A DNA stretch of 24,467 bases from Lachnoclostridium sp. UBA5725 (GCA_002419585.1 DIGJ01000029.1:1-24467), one strand, 5' to 3'; shown: positions 16,235 to 24,273, counted from the first letter of the stretch. Notes: generated by a model not told the origin, from the letters alone. Numbers and translations are program-made.

Positions 16235-17470
16235 ATGAAAAAAATAAGAAAACAGATAGTATGTGCTTTACTAGTTTTATGTATGGCGTTTATTATGATG
16301 CCTATGAATATGGTGGAAGCGAAAGAAAAAACGACAGGTACCGTGTTCGAATATTCACCAATGGTCGAAGAAGATGGAAGTATCTATTATATTAAGTCTG
16401 TGGGTGAAACGGTAGCTACTTGTTATATTTATCGAATGGATGTAGCTACTGGAACAAAGACAAAGCTGGTTACCTCGGATTATTATATCTTATCCATGGT
16501 AATTTATGATGATAAGTTGTACTACACGAGTTACGAAAGTAAGGACGATCAATATCATACCTATTCGATCTCTGTAAATGGTGGGGATAAAAAGCAAATC
16601 TTAACCGGTATTGTTATTTATGCAGATCAAAATGGTATTTTTTATACACAGAATTCGGACACGAAAATCAACCTGTATAAAAAAACAGATGATGGTAGCA
16701 AGGATAAGAAAGTTTGCACCGGTAATAGTAGCTTTCTCTTTATAAAGGCGTTGGATAATACACTATATTTCAGCCAGTACACACAGGACACCTCTGTACT
16801 AAAATTGTATTCGATGCAATCAAGTAGCTCAAAGATTACCACCGTGGCAAAGAGAAAAGTTGTGAAAGATAAATATTCGTATAGTATACCAAGGATTTCT
16901 GATGTTGTGGAAGTAAATGGAAACCTATATTATCAATATGGTACGCATGAGGGAAGCGGTAGTTTTTGGTATGGAACGTTGGTAAAAATCGATTTGAGTA
17001 CGGATAAGCAGACAATTATCTCGAAAGATATGATTGAAGATGCTCTATATTATGACGACAGTAATATTTATTTTAATGACATGAAAAGCAATACCAAATA
17101 TTACAAATATAATGTAAATACCAATAAAACAACTACTTATTCCGTGAAAACGGTAGATACTGAAACATTTAGTATGATAGGAAGCAAAACCTATCTTGCA
17201 AAGCCGGATAGTAATGAATACATCATGGTATCCTCCTTTCAATCGGGAACGAACAAGAAAGATTTTATGGAAGACTTTATCAAGATTTCCTGTAAACAAA
17301 AAAAAGATCTAACATATTCCGCCAGTGTAAAGAGTCTCGGAGATTATCTTGTCATACCGGTAACGTGCATTGATTATACGGACGGCAGCTATGGATGGAG
17401 AGGTAAACTACTACAAGTGAAATGGTATGTTTTTGATCAGGAAGGGAACTTGCTATCAACGATTTCATAG
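16235..17470 (+). CDS. Secreted propeller-like protein, DUF5050-like
   Basis: A 411-residue exported protein. Residues 1-29 form a clear signal peptide: a basic start (MKKIRKQ), a hydrophobic stretch, and a likely cleavage after MVEA before KEK. There is no lipobox Cys at the site. The mature part is rich in Tyr, Ser, Thr and Lys. It shows repeated blocks of the type 'YY..DG..Y..D...G....L' (for example DGSIYYIK, DKLYYTSY, NGNLYYQYG, DSNIYFND), spaced about 40-50 residues. This fits the DUF5050-like beta-propeller proteins common in clostridia. Ligand and role are unknown. GAGGGGGAG (16221-16229) lies 5 nt before the ATG. A strong terminator follows. Confidence 0.7.
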   Translation: MKKIRKQIVCALLVLCMAFIMMPMNMVEAKEKTTGTVFEYSPMVEEDGSIYYIKSVGETVATCYIYRMDVATGTKTKLVTSDYYILSMVIYDDKLYYTSYESKDDQYHTYSISVNGGDKKQILTGIVIYADQNGIFYTQNSDTKINLYKKTDDGSKDKKVCTGNSSFLFIKALDNTLYFSQYTQDTSVLKLYSMQSSSSKITTVAKRKVVKDKYSYSIPRISDVVEVNGNLYYQYGTHEGSGSFWYGTLVKIDLSTDKQTIISKDMIEDALYYDDSNIYFNDMKSNTKYYKYNVNTNKTTTYSVKTVDTETFSMIGSKTYLAKPDSNEYIMVSSFQSGTNKKDFMEDFIKISCKQKKDLTYSASVKSLGDYLVIPVTCIDYTDGSYGWRGKLLQVKWYVFDQEGNLLSTIS

Positions 17471-17494
17471 CAAGTTTGTGTTAAAAGGGAATAG

Positions 17495-17527
17495 AAAAGA
17501 CTTAATCTGTAGAGATTAAGTCTTTTT
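17495..17527 (+). terminator. Strong intrinsic terminator
   Basis: AAAAGACTTAATCT (17495-17508) and its perfect complement at 17513-17526 form a 14-bp stem with the loop GTAG, ending in TTTTT. It ends the SulP/secreted protein unit. Confidence 0.95.
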
Positions 17528-17665
17528 GTGAATTAAATGATAAAAAAGTATGAAAAAATGTAATGGTACCTAATAATATACAAGATTCATGGCATCCTAT
17601 TAATAATTAAAATTATGATGTAAGCATTTGATCATCCGTTTCATCAAAGAAATGGAACATGTAAA

Positions 17666-18583
17666 ATGCAGATAGGAGATAACGTGTTTACCGACAAACG
17701 ATTGACGAAAGCCTTTTTAAATGCAAAGGTAGAATATATGGATGATAAATCTAGGTATGTTATATTCAGTGACTGTCATCGCGGTGATGATAGTATATCA
17801 GACGAATTTGTCCGCAATCAATATATTTTTGTCCATGCCTTGGATTATTATTATGAAAACAATTATACCTATGTGGAAGCTGGCGATGGTGACGAATTGT
17901 GGGAATATTGCAATTTTCGAAATATTCGCTTAGCCCATAGTGACGTTTTTAAAGTAATGCATAAATTTTATACAGCAAATCGATTTATTCTGCTTTATGG
18001 AAATCACAATATATTCTTGAAAAATAAGCAGTATGTAAAAAGGAATTACTATGAATTTTATGATGAACACAATCAAAGACGATGCAATCTTTTTCATGGA
18101 ATCAAACCCTGTGAAGCTCTCGTTTTGAAGCATAAAAAGACAGGGCAGCAGTTATTTATGGTGCATGGTCACCAGGGAGACCTGATGAATGACCAGATTT
18201 GGTATATTTCCATGATTCTTTTACGATATTTTTGGCGATTCCTTCATGTGGTAGGCTTTCATAATCCATCCAGTCCGGCTAAAAATCATTATAAGCGCCA
18301 CAAAATCGAAAAAAGATATAAAGTATGGATTCGAAAGCACAAAATTTTATTAATCTGCGGGCATACGCATCGAGCAAGGTATCCAGGAAAGAAAGAGCTT
18401 CCTTACTTTAATTCAGGAAGCTGTATCAATAGTAGATGTATTACCGGAATAGAAATTATGGACGGTAAAATTTTAATGGTGGATTGGCGAATCGCAGCAA
18501 ATGAGGAGGGTTCATTATTTGTCAAAAGGACAGTGACAAGAGGACCAGAACCAATTGAAAATTTTGATTTAAAAAGAAGATAG
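17666..18583 (+). CDS. Calcineurin-like metallophosphoesterase
   Basis: A 305-residue soluble protein with the full two-metal phosphoesterase set: SDCH (Asp36, His38), GDGDE (Asp74), GNH (112-114), GHQGD (His169) and GHTH (232-235). The motif spacing and compact size resemble the LpxH/UDP-diacylglucosamine pyrophosphatase-like branch. However, a Gram-positive cell would have another substrate, so I call only the superfamily. The region at 180-215 is hydrophobic and then basic (many His, Lys, Arg), which may bind membrane or a phosphorylated ligand. The start is uncertain: ATG 17666 has only a weak GGA upstream, while GTG 17684 has AGGAG (17674-17678) 5 nt before it. The gene stands alone between two terminators. 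Confidence 0.85.
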   Translation: MQIGDNVFTDKRLTKAFLNAKVEYMDDKSRYVIFSDCHRGDDSISDEFVRNQYIFVHALDYYYENNYTYVEAGDGDELWEYCNFRNIRLAHSDVFKVMHKFYTANRFILLYGNHNIFLKNKQYVKRNYYEFYDEHNQRRCNLFHGIKPCEALVLKHKKTGQQLFMVHGHQGDLMNDQIWYISMILLRYFWRFLHVVGFHNPSSPAKNHYKRHKIEKRYKVWIRKHKILLICGHTHRARYPGKKELPYFNSGSCINSRCITGIEIMDGKILMVDWRIAANEEGSLFVKRTVTRGPEPIENFDLKRR

Positions 18584-18601
18584 TTAATTAGCATTATAAA
18601 T

Positions 18602-18664
18602 AAGCACCTAATTGTGGAAAATAAGTTATTCATCACGATCTTAATCTACAAAAGAGGTGCTTTT
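18602..18664. terminator. Possible shared terminator between convergent genes
   Basis: AAGCACCT (18602-18609) pairs with AGGTGCTT (18655-18662), with TT continuing on the + strand. The loop is long (45 nt), so the structure is weaker than the others. It lies between the + strand phosphoesterase gene and the minus-strand hydrolase gene and could serve both. Confidence 0.45.
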
Positions 18665-18675
18665 ATAATGGTCCA

Positions 18676-19629
18676 TTATTGCTTTAACGTTGAAAGGAAA
18701 TTATTTGTACAATCTGCGATTTCGGCTGCTTTTGTCCAATGCAGGTAATGATGACCCTCCATGTAGATTACGGATTGATTTTTTAAGTTTGCAAGATACG
18801 TATTATAAAATTTTGATGAGACCTTTTCTCCTTCTGGATTTGAATCAAAAATTAGTACCGGCAAATCAGTAGGAAAAAGAATATCCTGGGTATCATTTAT
18901 GTTCTTTTCTAATTCTTTGGACTCATTGAGTACGGTTTTATTATAGGCTACTTTCGCTGAGAGAGCTTTTTGTTGCGCTAAATTATCCTTGGAATATACA
19001 TTTAGTTCATTATCAGAAATGAGGCTTTCCGGTGATAATGAAATCGCGATTCGTGCAATACCAGAAGGTGCAAGCAATTTTACAAAAGAAGGTATCGAGG
19101 GAAGGGTTTCTTTATAGTAGGACAATGCTTTTGGTAACGTAGGGTCAATTCCTATTATGGCAGTTACTTCATCTGGATACTGATTCGCGTAATAAGTAGC
19201 ATAGATGCCGGAGACAGAATGAGGCATTAAAATAAAAGGACCATCTATACCAGCTTTACTAAGAGCAGATCGTAGTTCGTGAATTATATTATCTACGCTT
19301 CGTTCTTTATTGGTTAAATCGCTCCAACCATACCCAAAGGGTTCGACAACTACAACCTTGTAATCAGCGGATAGTTGCGTAATAAGAGGTTCAAAATCAA
19401 GCACAGGAGCAGTGGTTCCAAGTCCTGCCATAAGAAGAATCGTTGCATTGCCTGATCCAGTCTCAAAAACATGCATCTTTTTCCCATCCACAGAAACGAG
19501 TTTCCCTGGTGCTGGATATTTTTTCTCTTCTATATTTGTTTTTATGATGTTATAGCAGAATAAAAGTGCTATCATAATAACTAGGATAAGTAACAGTGTT
19601 CGAATTAGAAAGATTAATTTTCGTTTCAT
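18676..19629 (-). CDS. Membrane-anchored alpha/beta hydrolase
   Basis: A 317-residue protein with one N-terminal membrane helix (about residues 6-27) in a basic context (MKRK). The catalytic domain is probably outside the cell. The alpha/beta fold is shown by the oxyanion segment MAGLGTTAP (67-75), EPFGYGWSD (96-104), and the nucleophile elbow PHSVSG with Ser138. A later FDSN likely holds the acid, and EGHHYLHW the His (about 293). The AAGGAG ribosome binding site (19637-19642 on the minus strand) is 7 nt before the start codon. The gene is divergent from a regulator/kinase pair and shares its 99-bp intergenic region, so it may be a target of that regulator (inference). The substrate is unknown; ester or peptide-type substrates are typical of the fold. 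Confidence 0.85.
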   Translation of the reverse strand: MKRKLIFLIRTLLLILVIMIALLFCYNIIKTNIEEKKYPAPGKLVSVDGKKMHVFETGSGNATILLMAGLGTTAPVLDFEPLITQLSADYKVVVVEPFGYGWSDLTNKERSVDNIIHELRSALSKAGIDGPFILMPHSVSGIYATYYANQYPDEVTAIIGIDPTLPKALSYYKETLPSIPSFVKLLAPSGIARIAISLSPESLISDNELNVYSKDNLAQQKALSAKVAYNKTVLNESKELEKNINDTQDILFPTDLPVLIFDSNPEGEKVSSKFYNTYLANLKNQSVIYMEGHHYLHWTKAAEIADCTNNFLSTLKQ

Positions 19630-19657
19630 TAAAATACTCCTTACGTTTTTTATTTTG

Positions 19658-19663
19658 ATTATA
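19658..19663 (-). promoter_or_regulatory. -10 box for the minus-strand hydrolase
   Basis: A perfect TATAAT on the minus strand lies 16-22 bp upstream of the AAGGAG ribosome binding site. No convincing -35 box sits at the usual distance, so activation by a regulator is possible. Confidence 0.4.
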
Positions 19664-19692
19664 CAAGATCAAACCAAAGACAAAATGAAACG

Positions 19693-19710
19693 AACCTTAC
19701 ATAAACCTTA
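19693..19710 (+). promoter_or_regulatory. Direct repeat AACCTTA spaced 11 bp: candidate regulator site
   Basis: AACCTTA occurs at 19693-19699 and again at 19704-19710, an 11-bp period. OmpR-family winged-helix regulators usually bind direct repeats with 10-11 bp period. The site lies just upstream of such a regulator gene and next to the divergent hydrolase promoter, so it is a candidate for autoregulation. Confidence 0.45.
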
Positions 19711-19728
19711 AAATACAGGGGAGGCTAT

Positions 19729-20454
19729 ATGAGTCAAATATATGAGTATAAAATACTACTGGTGGATGATGAAAAAGAAATTGTGGAAATAGAGGAAAAT
19801 ATACTACGCAAAGAAGGTTTTTCAAAAGTCTATAAAGCACATACTTGTGAAGAAGCATGGAAAGTAATGCAATCAGTTAAAGCGGATGTAGCGATACTTG
19901 ATGTCATGCTACCGGATGGTGATGGTTACCTTTTGTTTCAAAAAATCAAGTGGATTGCAGATATTCCAATTCTTTTTTTGACGGCAAAAGATCAAGATTA
20001 TGAAAAATTAATCGGTCTAGGTATGGGAGCGGATGATTATATAACGAAGCCATTTATGCCACAGGAATTAGTCTTAAGAATCAAAAGCATTTTGAGGCGT
20101 ACATATACTACAAATTCAAAGGAATCCGAGTGGAAACCTATATTTAATCTGAGTAATTGTGAGGTAAACTTAAATACGGGAATCGTTTATAACGAAGATA
20201 AGCAAGATGTTTTAACTGCAAAAGAGTATGAAATATTGGAGACTTTGTATGCAAACCGTGGAAGAATTGTATCCTCTGATTTAATTTGCGAAAAAGTATG
20301 GCACGATAATCCATATGGTTATGAAAATACCTTGATGGTAACGATACGAAGACTCAGAACGAAAATTGAGAAAGACCCAAGTAGTCCAAAATCGCTGATT
20401 ACGGTGAAAGGATTGGGGTACAAATTACTAGTAGATGAGGATAAAAGGGAATGA
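19729..20454 (+). CDS. OmpR-family response regulator
   Basis: A 241-residue regulator with a receiver domain (about 8-122) containing Asp13-Asp14, the phosphoacceptor Asp58 in AILDVMLPDGDG, Thr in LTAKD and Lys in TKPF. The winged-helix domain (about 137-235) ends in VKGLGYKL. It overlaps the kinase gene by 4 bp (ATGA), so the two are coupled. AGGGGAGG (19717-19724) lies only 4 nt from the ATG, which is short but has no better alternative. The receiver and kinase types resemble the VanR/VanS-like pairs of clostridia. Targets may include the divergent hydrolase and the small genes downstream. Confidence 0.93.
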   Translation: MSQIYEYKILLVDDEKEIVEIEENILRKEGFSKVYKAHTCEEAWKVMQSVKADVAILDVMLPDGDGYLLFQKIKWIADIPILFLTAKDQDYEKLIGLGMGADDYITKPFMPQELVLRIKSILRRTYTTNSKESEWKPIFNLSNCEVNLNTGIVYNEDKQDVLTAKEYEILETLYANRGRIVSSDLICEKVWHDNPYGYENTLMVTIRRLRTKIEKDPSSPKSLITVKGLGYKLLVDEDKRE

Positions 20455-21800
20455 AGAAATCCAGTAAAGTGATTAAAAAATATATAAGATATAGCGTATA
20501 TATTGCATTGTTACTTGTCTTGATTAATATAGCTGCAGCGTTTATCGGAATATGGAAAATGCAAAATGAATTATTAAATCTTGAAAAAACAGCAAAAAAT
20601 CTAGCAAAGGAACTATCTTTGAGCGGTGTGGAATGGAAAATGTCTCAAGATGGGGTGAAGATTCTAGATGAAACATTTGAATGGGGAATGCTACTGGATG
20701 AAGAGGGAACTATAATATGGAAAAGCAACTCTCTACCAAAAGAACTAGATAAATCATATTCAGCTTCACAGGTAGCGGCATTTTCCAGATGGTATTTAGA
20801 CGAATATCCGATTACTTCCTGGGAGAAAGAAGATAATTTGTTGGTTCTAGGCGGAAAGCAAAACTCCATTTGGAAAATACAAATGAATGCTTCTTATTTC
20901 CTACAAAAGTATCTGGTAATCTGGTCAGTACTTATTTTGGCAATAAACATTTTTATCGCTATTTTAATTGCATATCTCCTTGCGAAACGTTCCGCTAATA
21001 ATATAGAACCAATTATAGAAGGCATACTATCCCTTGAAACAAAAAAAGAATTAAAACTAAATACAAAAGGGTCTTTGGAAGAAGTTGCAAAAAGCCTCAA
21101 TAACATATCACTGGCCCTATCTGAAAATGAAGCGTTTCGAAAAAACTGGATCGAAGGTGTTTCCCATGATATCAGAACGCCGCTTTCTATTGTATTAGCA
21201 AGGGCAGATGCAATCGAACATACAAAAGAAACAAGTGAGGATATACAGCTTCAAGCAGCAAGTATAAAATATCAAAGCCTCAAAATAAAGGAACTTGTCC
21301 GCAATTTAAATATGGAATCTGCATTGACAAGTAATGAAAATGTGTATGAATTGAAAGAAGTAAACGTGGTAAGATTATTTAAAGAGGAAACGATAAATTT
21401 ATTGAATTATAGTGTATCGGATCAATATCACATTAATTTTTTACTACCTAGTAAGGCAGCGGAATATGTTATCTTAGGTAATAAAGAATTACTGATCCGC
21501 ATGTTTGATAATATTCTAAATAATGCAATCTATCATAATCCGCAAGGATGTGAAATCAAGATTTCATTTGAAAAGAATGGAGACAAAATTTTGATAACGA
21601 TAAGCGATAATGGAGTTGGCATGTCGCAAAAAGAGTTCAAGTTGTTGCAATCCGAAAAAGAAAGAACGAATAGGAATCTGTTAGGGGAAAAGCATGGTCT
21701 TGGGATGCATATCGTTCAGCAAATTGTGGACATACATAAAGGAAGGATATTTTATGAAAATGAGGAAAAGGGCGGACTTTGCGTTCATTTATTTTTATGA
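20451..21800 (+). CDS. Sensor histidine kinase, partner of the OmpR-type regulator
   Basis: A 449-residue membrane kinase. It has a first helix (about 16-36), an extracellular sensor region of about 115 residues with no recognised domain, and a second helix (about 152-177). A HAMP-like linker follows to about residue 225. The HisKA phosphoacceptor is His239 in GVSHDIRTPL. The ATPase part has the N box FDNILNNAIYHN (352-363, Asn357/Asn358), G1 DNGVGM (386-391) and G2 GLGMHI (416-421). It starts inside the regulator stop codon (ATGA overlap). The signal is unknown. Two small repeat-protein genes follow after an 79-bp gap without a terminator that I can see, so readthrough into the first one is possible. 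Confidence 0.93.
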   Translation: MKKSSKVIKKYIRYSVYIALLLVLINIAAAFIGIWKMQNELLNLEKTAKNLAKELSLSGVEWKMSQDGVKILDETFEWGMLLDEEGTIIWKSNSLPKELDKSYSASQVAAFSRWYLDEYPITSWEKEDNLLVLGGKQNSIWKIQMNASYFLQKYLVIWSVLILAINIFIAILIAYLLAKRSANNIEPIIEGILSLETKKELKLNTKGSLEEVAKSLNNISLALSENEAFRKNWIEGVSHDIRTPLSIVLARADAIEHTKETSEDIQLQAASIKYQSLKIKELVRNLNMESALTSNENVYELKEVNVVRLFKEETINLLNYSVSDQYHINFLLPSKAAEYVILGNKELLIRMFDNILNNAIYHNPQGCEIKISFEKNGDKILITISDNGVGMSQKEFKLLQSEKERTNRNLLGEKHGLGMHIVQQIVDIHKGRIFYENEEKGGLCVHLFL

Positions 21801-21879
21801 GTTTTTATTTTTCACGTATGATTATTGAAAAAAGTGAAATACTAATTTTGTTACTTAAAATTATATAGGAGGTACCAAA

Positions 21880-22059
21880 ATGAATGATTTTTCTAGAAAA
21901 ACACAGAATTCCAACAAAAATGTAACACAAGATGCAAGTAGAAACGCACAGAACACAAGCAGAGACGCTTCTAATGATGTAAGCAATAATGCTTCCCGCA
22001 ACGCAAGTAGAGACGCTTCCCGTGACGCAAGAAATGCTTCTCGCGATGCAAACAGATAG
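21880..22059 (+). CDS. Small tetrad-repeat protein 1 (59 residues)
   Basis: I do not recognise this protein, but the gene looks real. ATAGGAGG (21865-21872) is 7 nt before the ATG and a terminator follows the stop. From residue 13 to the end it is a run of four-residue units of the form (K/R/Q/N)(N/D)(A/V)(S/T), for example NASRNASRDASRDARNAS. There are about eleven units with two single-residue slips. Small hydrophobic residues (Val15, Ala19, Ala23, Thr26, Ala30, Val34, Ala38 and so on to Ala57) recur every 4 or 3 residues. That would place a thin Ala stripe along a helix. There is no Cys, no signal peptide and no membrane segment. A paralogue lies 148 bp downstream with a similar leader (ACTTAAAATT then GGAGGTA). 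A spore or stress-type nucleic-acid- or surface-coating role is conceivable but not shown. Confidence 0.75.
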   Translation: MNDFSRKTQNSNKNVTQDASRNAQNTSRDASNDVSNNASRNASRDASRDARNASRDANR

Positions 22060-22076
22060 TAAATAGTAAAATTATG

Positions 22077-22126
22077 AAGTAGCTATCAAGAAAGTAATCA
22101 TTATTACTGTTTGATAGCTACTTTTT
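22077..22126 (+). terminator. Terminator of repeat-protein gene 1
   Basis: AAGTAGCTATCAA (22077-22089) pairs perfectly over 13 bp with TTGATAGCTACTT (22111-22123) and ends in TTTTT. An inner stem, AGTAAT/ATTACT, lies in the loop. The outer stem recurs in the terminator at 22396. Confidence 0.92.
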
Positions 22127-22207
22127 CATTCTATTTTAGATGTATGTTTCTTTCGAATTAGCAAATAATATTGCTGTCACTTAAAATTCTAATGGAGGTA
22201 GAGAAAA

Positions 22208-22381
22208 ATGAGTCAATCAAATAAATCAAGTAATAATAGCAAGAATAGTAGCAAAAATACTTCAAAAAATACAACAAAAAATAGTACTCAGGATACAACA
22301 AAAAATGTTTCTCAGGAGACTAGAAGACTCGCATTTGAAGATAAAAGCAGTAATGTAACCCAGGATTCTAATAAAAGATAA
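22208..22381 (+). CDS. Small tetrad-repeat protein 2 (57 residues)
   Basis: A paralogue-like companion of the gene at 21880, also unrecognised. GGAGG (22194-22198) is 9 nt before the ATG. Residues 12-38 are tetrads of the same plan but with Lys, Asn and Thr instead of Arg, Asp and Ala: KNSS KNTS KNTT KNST QDTT KNVS QETR. A non-repeat insert, RLAFEDKSS, follows. The end NVTQDSNKR shares NVTQD with residues 14-18 of protein 1. The protein is highly hydrophilic, with no Cys and no membrane segment. The codons use A-rich triplets (AAA, AAT, ACA), unlike the GC-richer GAC, GCT, CGC of protein 1. The shared repeat therefore looks like selection on the protein pattern, not recent duplication. Function unknown. 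Confidence 0.72.
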   Translation: MSQSNKSSNNSKNSSKNTSKNTTKNSTQDTTKNVSQETRRLAFEDKSSNVTQDSNKR

Positions 22382-22395
22382 AAATAAGTAATGCG

Positions 22396-22446
22396 AAGTA
22401 GCTATCATAGCAGTTTTAAAATTATTGCTGATTGATAGCTACTTTT
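22396..22446 (+). terminator. Terminator of repeat-protein gene 2
   Basis: AAGTAGCTATCA (22396-22407) pairs with TGATAGCTACTT (22433-22444), followed by TT. The outer stem is the same as in the terminator at 22077, while the inner part (AGCA/TGCT) differs. Confidence 0.9.
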
Positions 22447-22544
22447 ATGATGTCGTATTCAATTAAATAAGAAGAAAAAGTTGACCCATTGGATACAAGT
22501 TAATAAAAAAATAGCGAAAGTAAATAAATATGGGGAGATAATCG

Positions 22545-23042
22545 GTGTTAGTCTAGGTAAAAACATATTCAGCTGTTTCAGCGGATCCTTCCATAATTAC
22601 ATGTGGAACGAAAAAAGACTCTGATGGTGCATCATACTTTGCATTAACTGGAGTAAAAACAGGTACCACAAACGTTACGATCTATGAAGAATATCAGGAT
22701 GTTAAGAATGAAGTAGGTACCATTTCTGTTACCGTTAAAGAAGTACCGGTAGAAAGTTTTGAACTTTATGAAGATTATCTGGATGAAGTTAATAAATTAC
22801 CTACAATAATATACTATCTTGATGATGAAGAATCTGGCTATCGTGAGCTTCAAAGCCTTTTTGAGTTAGAACCATATGATACCACAACACCAATTACATA
22901 TGTATCCGCTGATACTAAAATTGTTACCGTTGATAGTGAAGGTATCGTTACACCAAAAAGCGCAGGAACTACGAAAATTACGGTTAGCTGTGGTAAATTT
23001 ACCTATGATATCCAAACAATTGTGAAAAAGACAGAAGAATAA
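22545..23042 (+). pseudogene. Remnant of a Big_2 (Ig-like) surface protein
   Basis: An open frame of about 161 codons runs from 22557 to the TAA at 23040-23042. It contains no ATG, GTG or TTG that I can find. The only in-frame initiation candidate is GTG 22545, 7 nt after GGGGAG (about 22532-22537). It is followed after two codons by an in-frame TAG (22554-22556). The translation shows parts of two Ig-like Big_2 domains. The first ends in LTGVKTGTTNVTIYEEYQD and VGTISVTVKEV. The second reads ITYVSADTKIVTVDSEG, VTPKSAGTTKITVS. Such repeats occur in clostridial secreted or cell-wall proteins. The signal peptide and the rest are missing, so this is probably a 5'-deleted remnant. Readthrough of the amber codon is possible but unsupported. 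A weak -35/-10 pair (TTGACC 22481, TAAAAA 22504) lies upstream. Confidence 0.75.
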
Positions 23043-23080
23043 GACAGACAAATAAAACAGAAGAATTAGACAGAAGAGTA
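23028..23080 (+). repeat. Four imperfect 13-14 bp tandem repeats at the pseudogene end
   Basis: Units 23028-23041, 23042-23054, 23055-23067 and 23068-23080 are variants of AGACAGAAGAATA. The first overlaps the last codons (KTEE, stop). An imperfect hairpin follows, CAAGATGAGA/TCTTATCTTG (23088-23115), perhaps the old terminator of the decayed gene. Confidence 0.7.
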
Positions 23081-23139
23081 AAACTGCCAAGATGAGAGTG
23101 TTGATTCTTATCTTGCTTTAGCTACATATAAGGTTGTTT

Positions 23140-23177
23140 AAAGGGAAAGAGCTAATAATGAGCTCTTTCCCTTTTTC
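23140..23177. terminator. Strong bidirectional terminator
   Basis: AAAGGGAAAGAGCT (23140-23153) and its perfect complement (23161-23174) make a 14-bp stem with a 7-nt loop and a TTTTT tail on the + strand. It also lies 12 bp past the stop of the minus-strand acyltransferase gene and can terminate that gene. Confidence 0.9.
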
Positions 23178-23188
23178 TATAACTTTAT

Positions 23189-24205
23189 TTAAGCTGCTAA
23201 TTTTGGTTTGATAATATAATGAAGCCCTTTTGCGATGAAATCAGGTGAAAGGGTGATTGTTATTACAAATGCAATCGGTAGAATTAACCAGTCTGGATGA
23301 CTTGGATAAATCTTTTCTAATAGAATCTTTCCGCCAAATCCATCAAAGAAAAAGAAAATCAAGCAACGGTGTATTGCATAAATAGAAATGGAATTCCTAC
23401 CGCATATCGTAAAAGGTGTTTTTCTTTTTGGAATGATTGCAATCAATAAGAAGATTAGTGCAAAAACAAAGCCATAATAGAAAAGTCTTAATAGTGCACC
23501 ATACCCAGTACTCATATCCAAAGCACGATAAGAATGTCTTCCCGTTAATAATGGACGTAGGTCATATAATACATTAATTTTTTTAAAGACAACGAAGGAA
23601 AGGATTCCAAAACTAATCCATCCCATTATTTTTATATAGGTTTTATCAAGCTTTGCTACCAATTCCTTTGGGTTGATAAAATACCCTGCTAAAAAGAAGG
23701 GATAGAACACTACAATTCTTGACAATACCAGAAAATCTTTAAACCAAGGATCAAAACCGACCAAGCATCCAAGGATGATTACAATAGTCATCGCATACTT
23801 TTTATCTAACTTCTTTACAAGCATCGTGATAAAAGAAAATGCAAATAATGCAAATGCATACCAGGCACTGCCGTCTTCTTCTAGTAAACGAAAAGTCCCG
23901 GCTTCTCCGTTAATGATTGCTTTTGTTACAAAAAGAATGATTTTAATGACGTAAAAAAGGATTAAATAAGAAAAAATATTTGCATAGCGCTTCTGATCAA
24001 TATTTTTCTTGCTAAACAATCCAGAGATAAATAAAAAGGCGGGCATATGAAAAATGTAGATAAAGAGAAATACCCTTCTCATATCAATGGAATTATCCGT
24101 ATAATACCCTGCCATATGTCCAATAACAATTGTGAAAATAAGTAATGCTTTCAGATTGTCCCACTTTTCGATTCGATTCGTTTCAATTGGTGCTTTCAGT
24201 TCCAT
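23189..24205 (-). CDS. Acyltransferase-3 family membrane protein
   Basis: A 338-residue integral membrane protein with about ten hydrophobic helices spread over its whole length and no extra soluble domain. The N-terminal signature has Arg11, Asp16 and Lys19 (RIEKWDNLKA), followed by VIGH with His30. This is the conserved acyl-transfer region of the acyltransferase-3 family (OatA/NolL-like O-acetylases). RRVFLFIYIFHMPAFLFISG matches the next conserved block. Such enzymes O-acetylate cell-surface sugars or peptidoglycan; the acceptor here is unknown. AGGA (24216-24219, minus strand) lies 10 nt before the ATG. It has its own promoter and a strong terminator, so it is a single-gene unit. Confidence 0.88.
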   Translation of the reverse strand: MELKAPIETNRIEKWDNLKALLIFTIVIGHMAGYYTDNSIDMRRVFLFIYIFHMPAFLFISGLFSKKNIDQKRYANIFSYLILFYVIKIILFVTKAIINGEAGTFRLLEEDGSAWYAFALFAFSFITMLVKKLDKKYAMTIVIILGCLVGFDPWFKDFLVLSRIVVFYPFFLAGYFINPKELVAKLDKTYIKIMGWISFGILSFVVFKKINVLYDLRPLLTGRHSYRALDMSTGYGALLRLFYYGFVFALIFLLIAIIPKRKTPFTICGRNSISIYAIHRCLIFFFFDGFGGKILLEKIYPSHPDWLILPIAFVITITLSPDFIAKGLHYIIKPKLAA

Positions 24206-24245
24206 GGTTTGGTTTTCCTCATTTCAGATTTCTTTTACTATATAT

Positions 24246-24273
24246 ATTATAGGAAATATTTATAAGATTTCAA
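24246..24273 (-). promoter_or_regulatory. Promoter of the acyltransferase gene
   Basis: On the minus strand, TTGAAA (24268-24273) is followed by a 16-bp spacer and a perfect TATAAT (24246-24251). About 40 bp separate it from the start codon. This is a good vegetative promoter. Confidence 0.7.
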
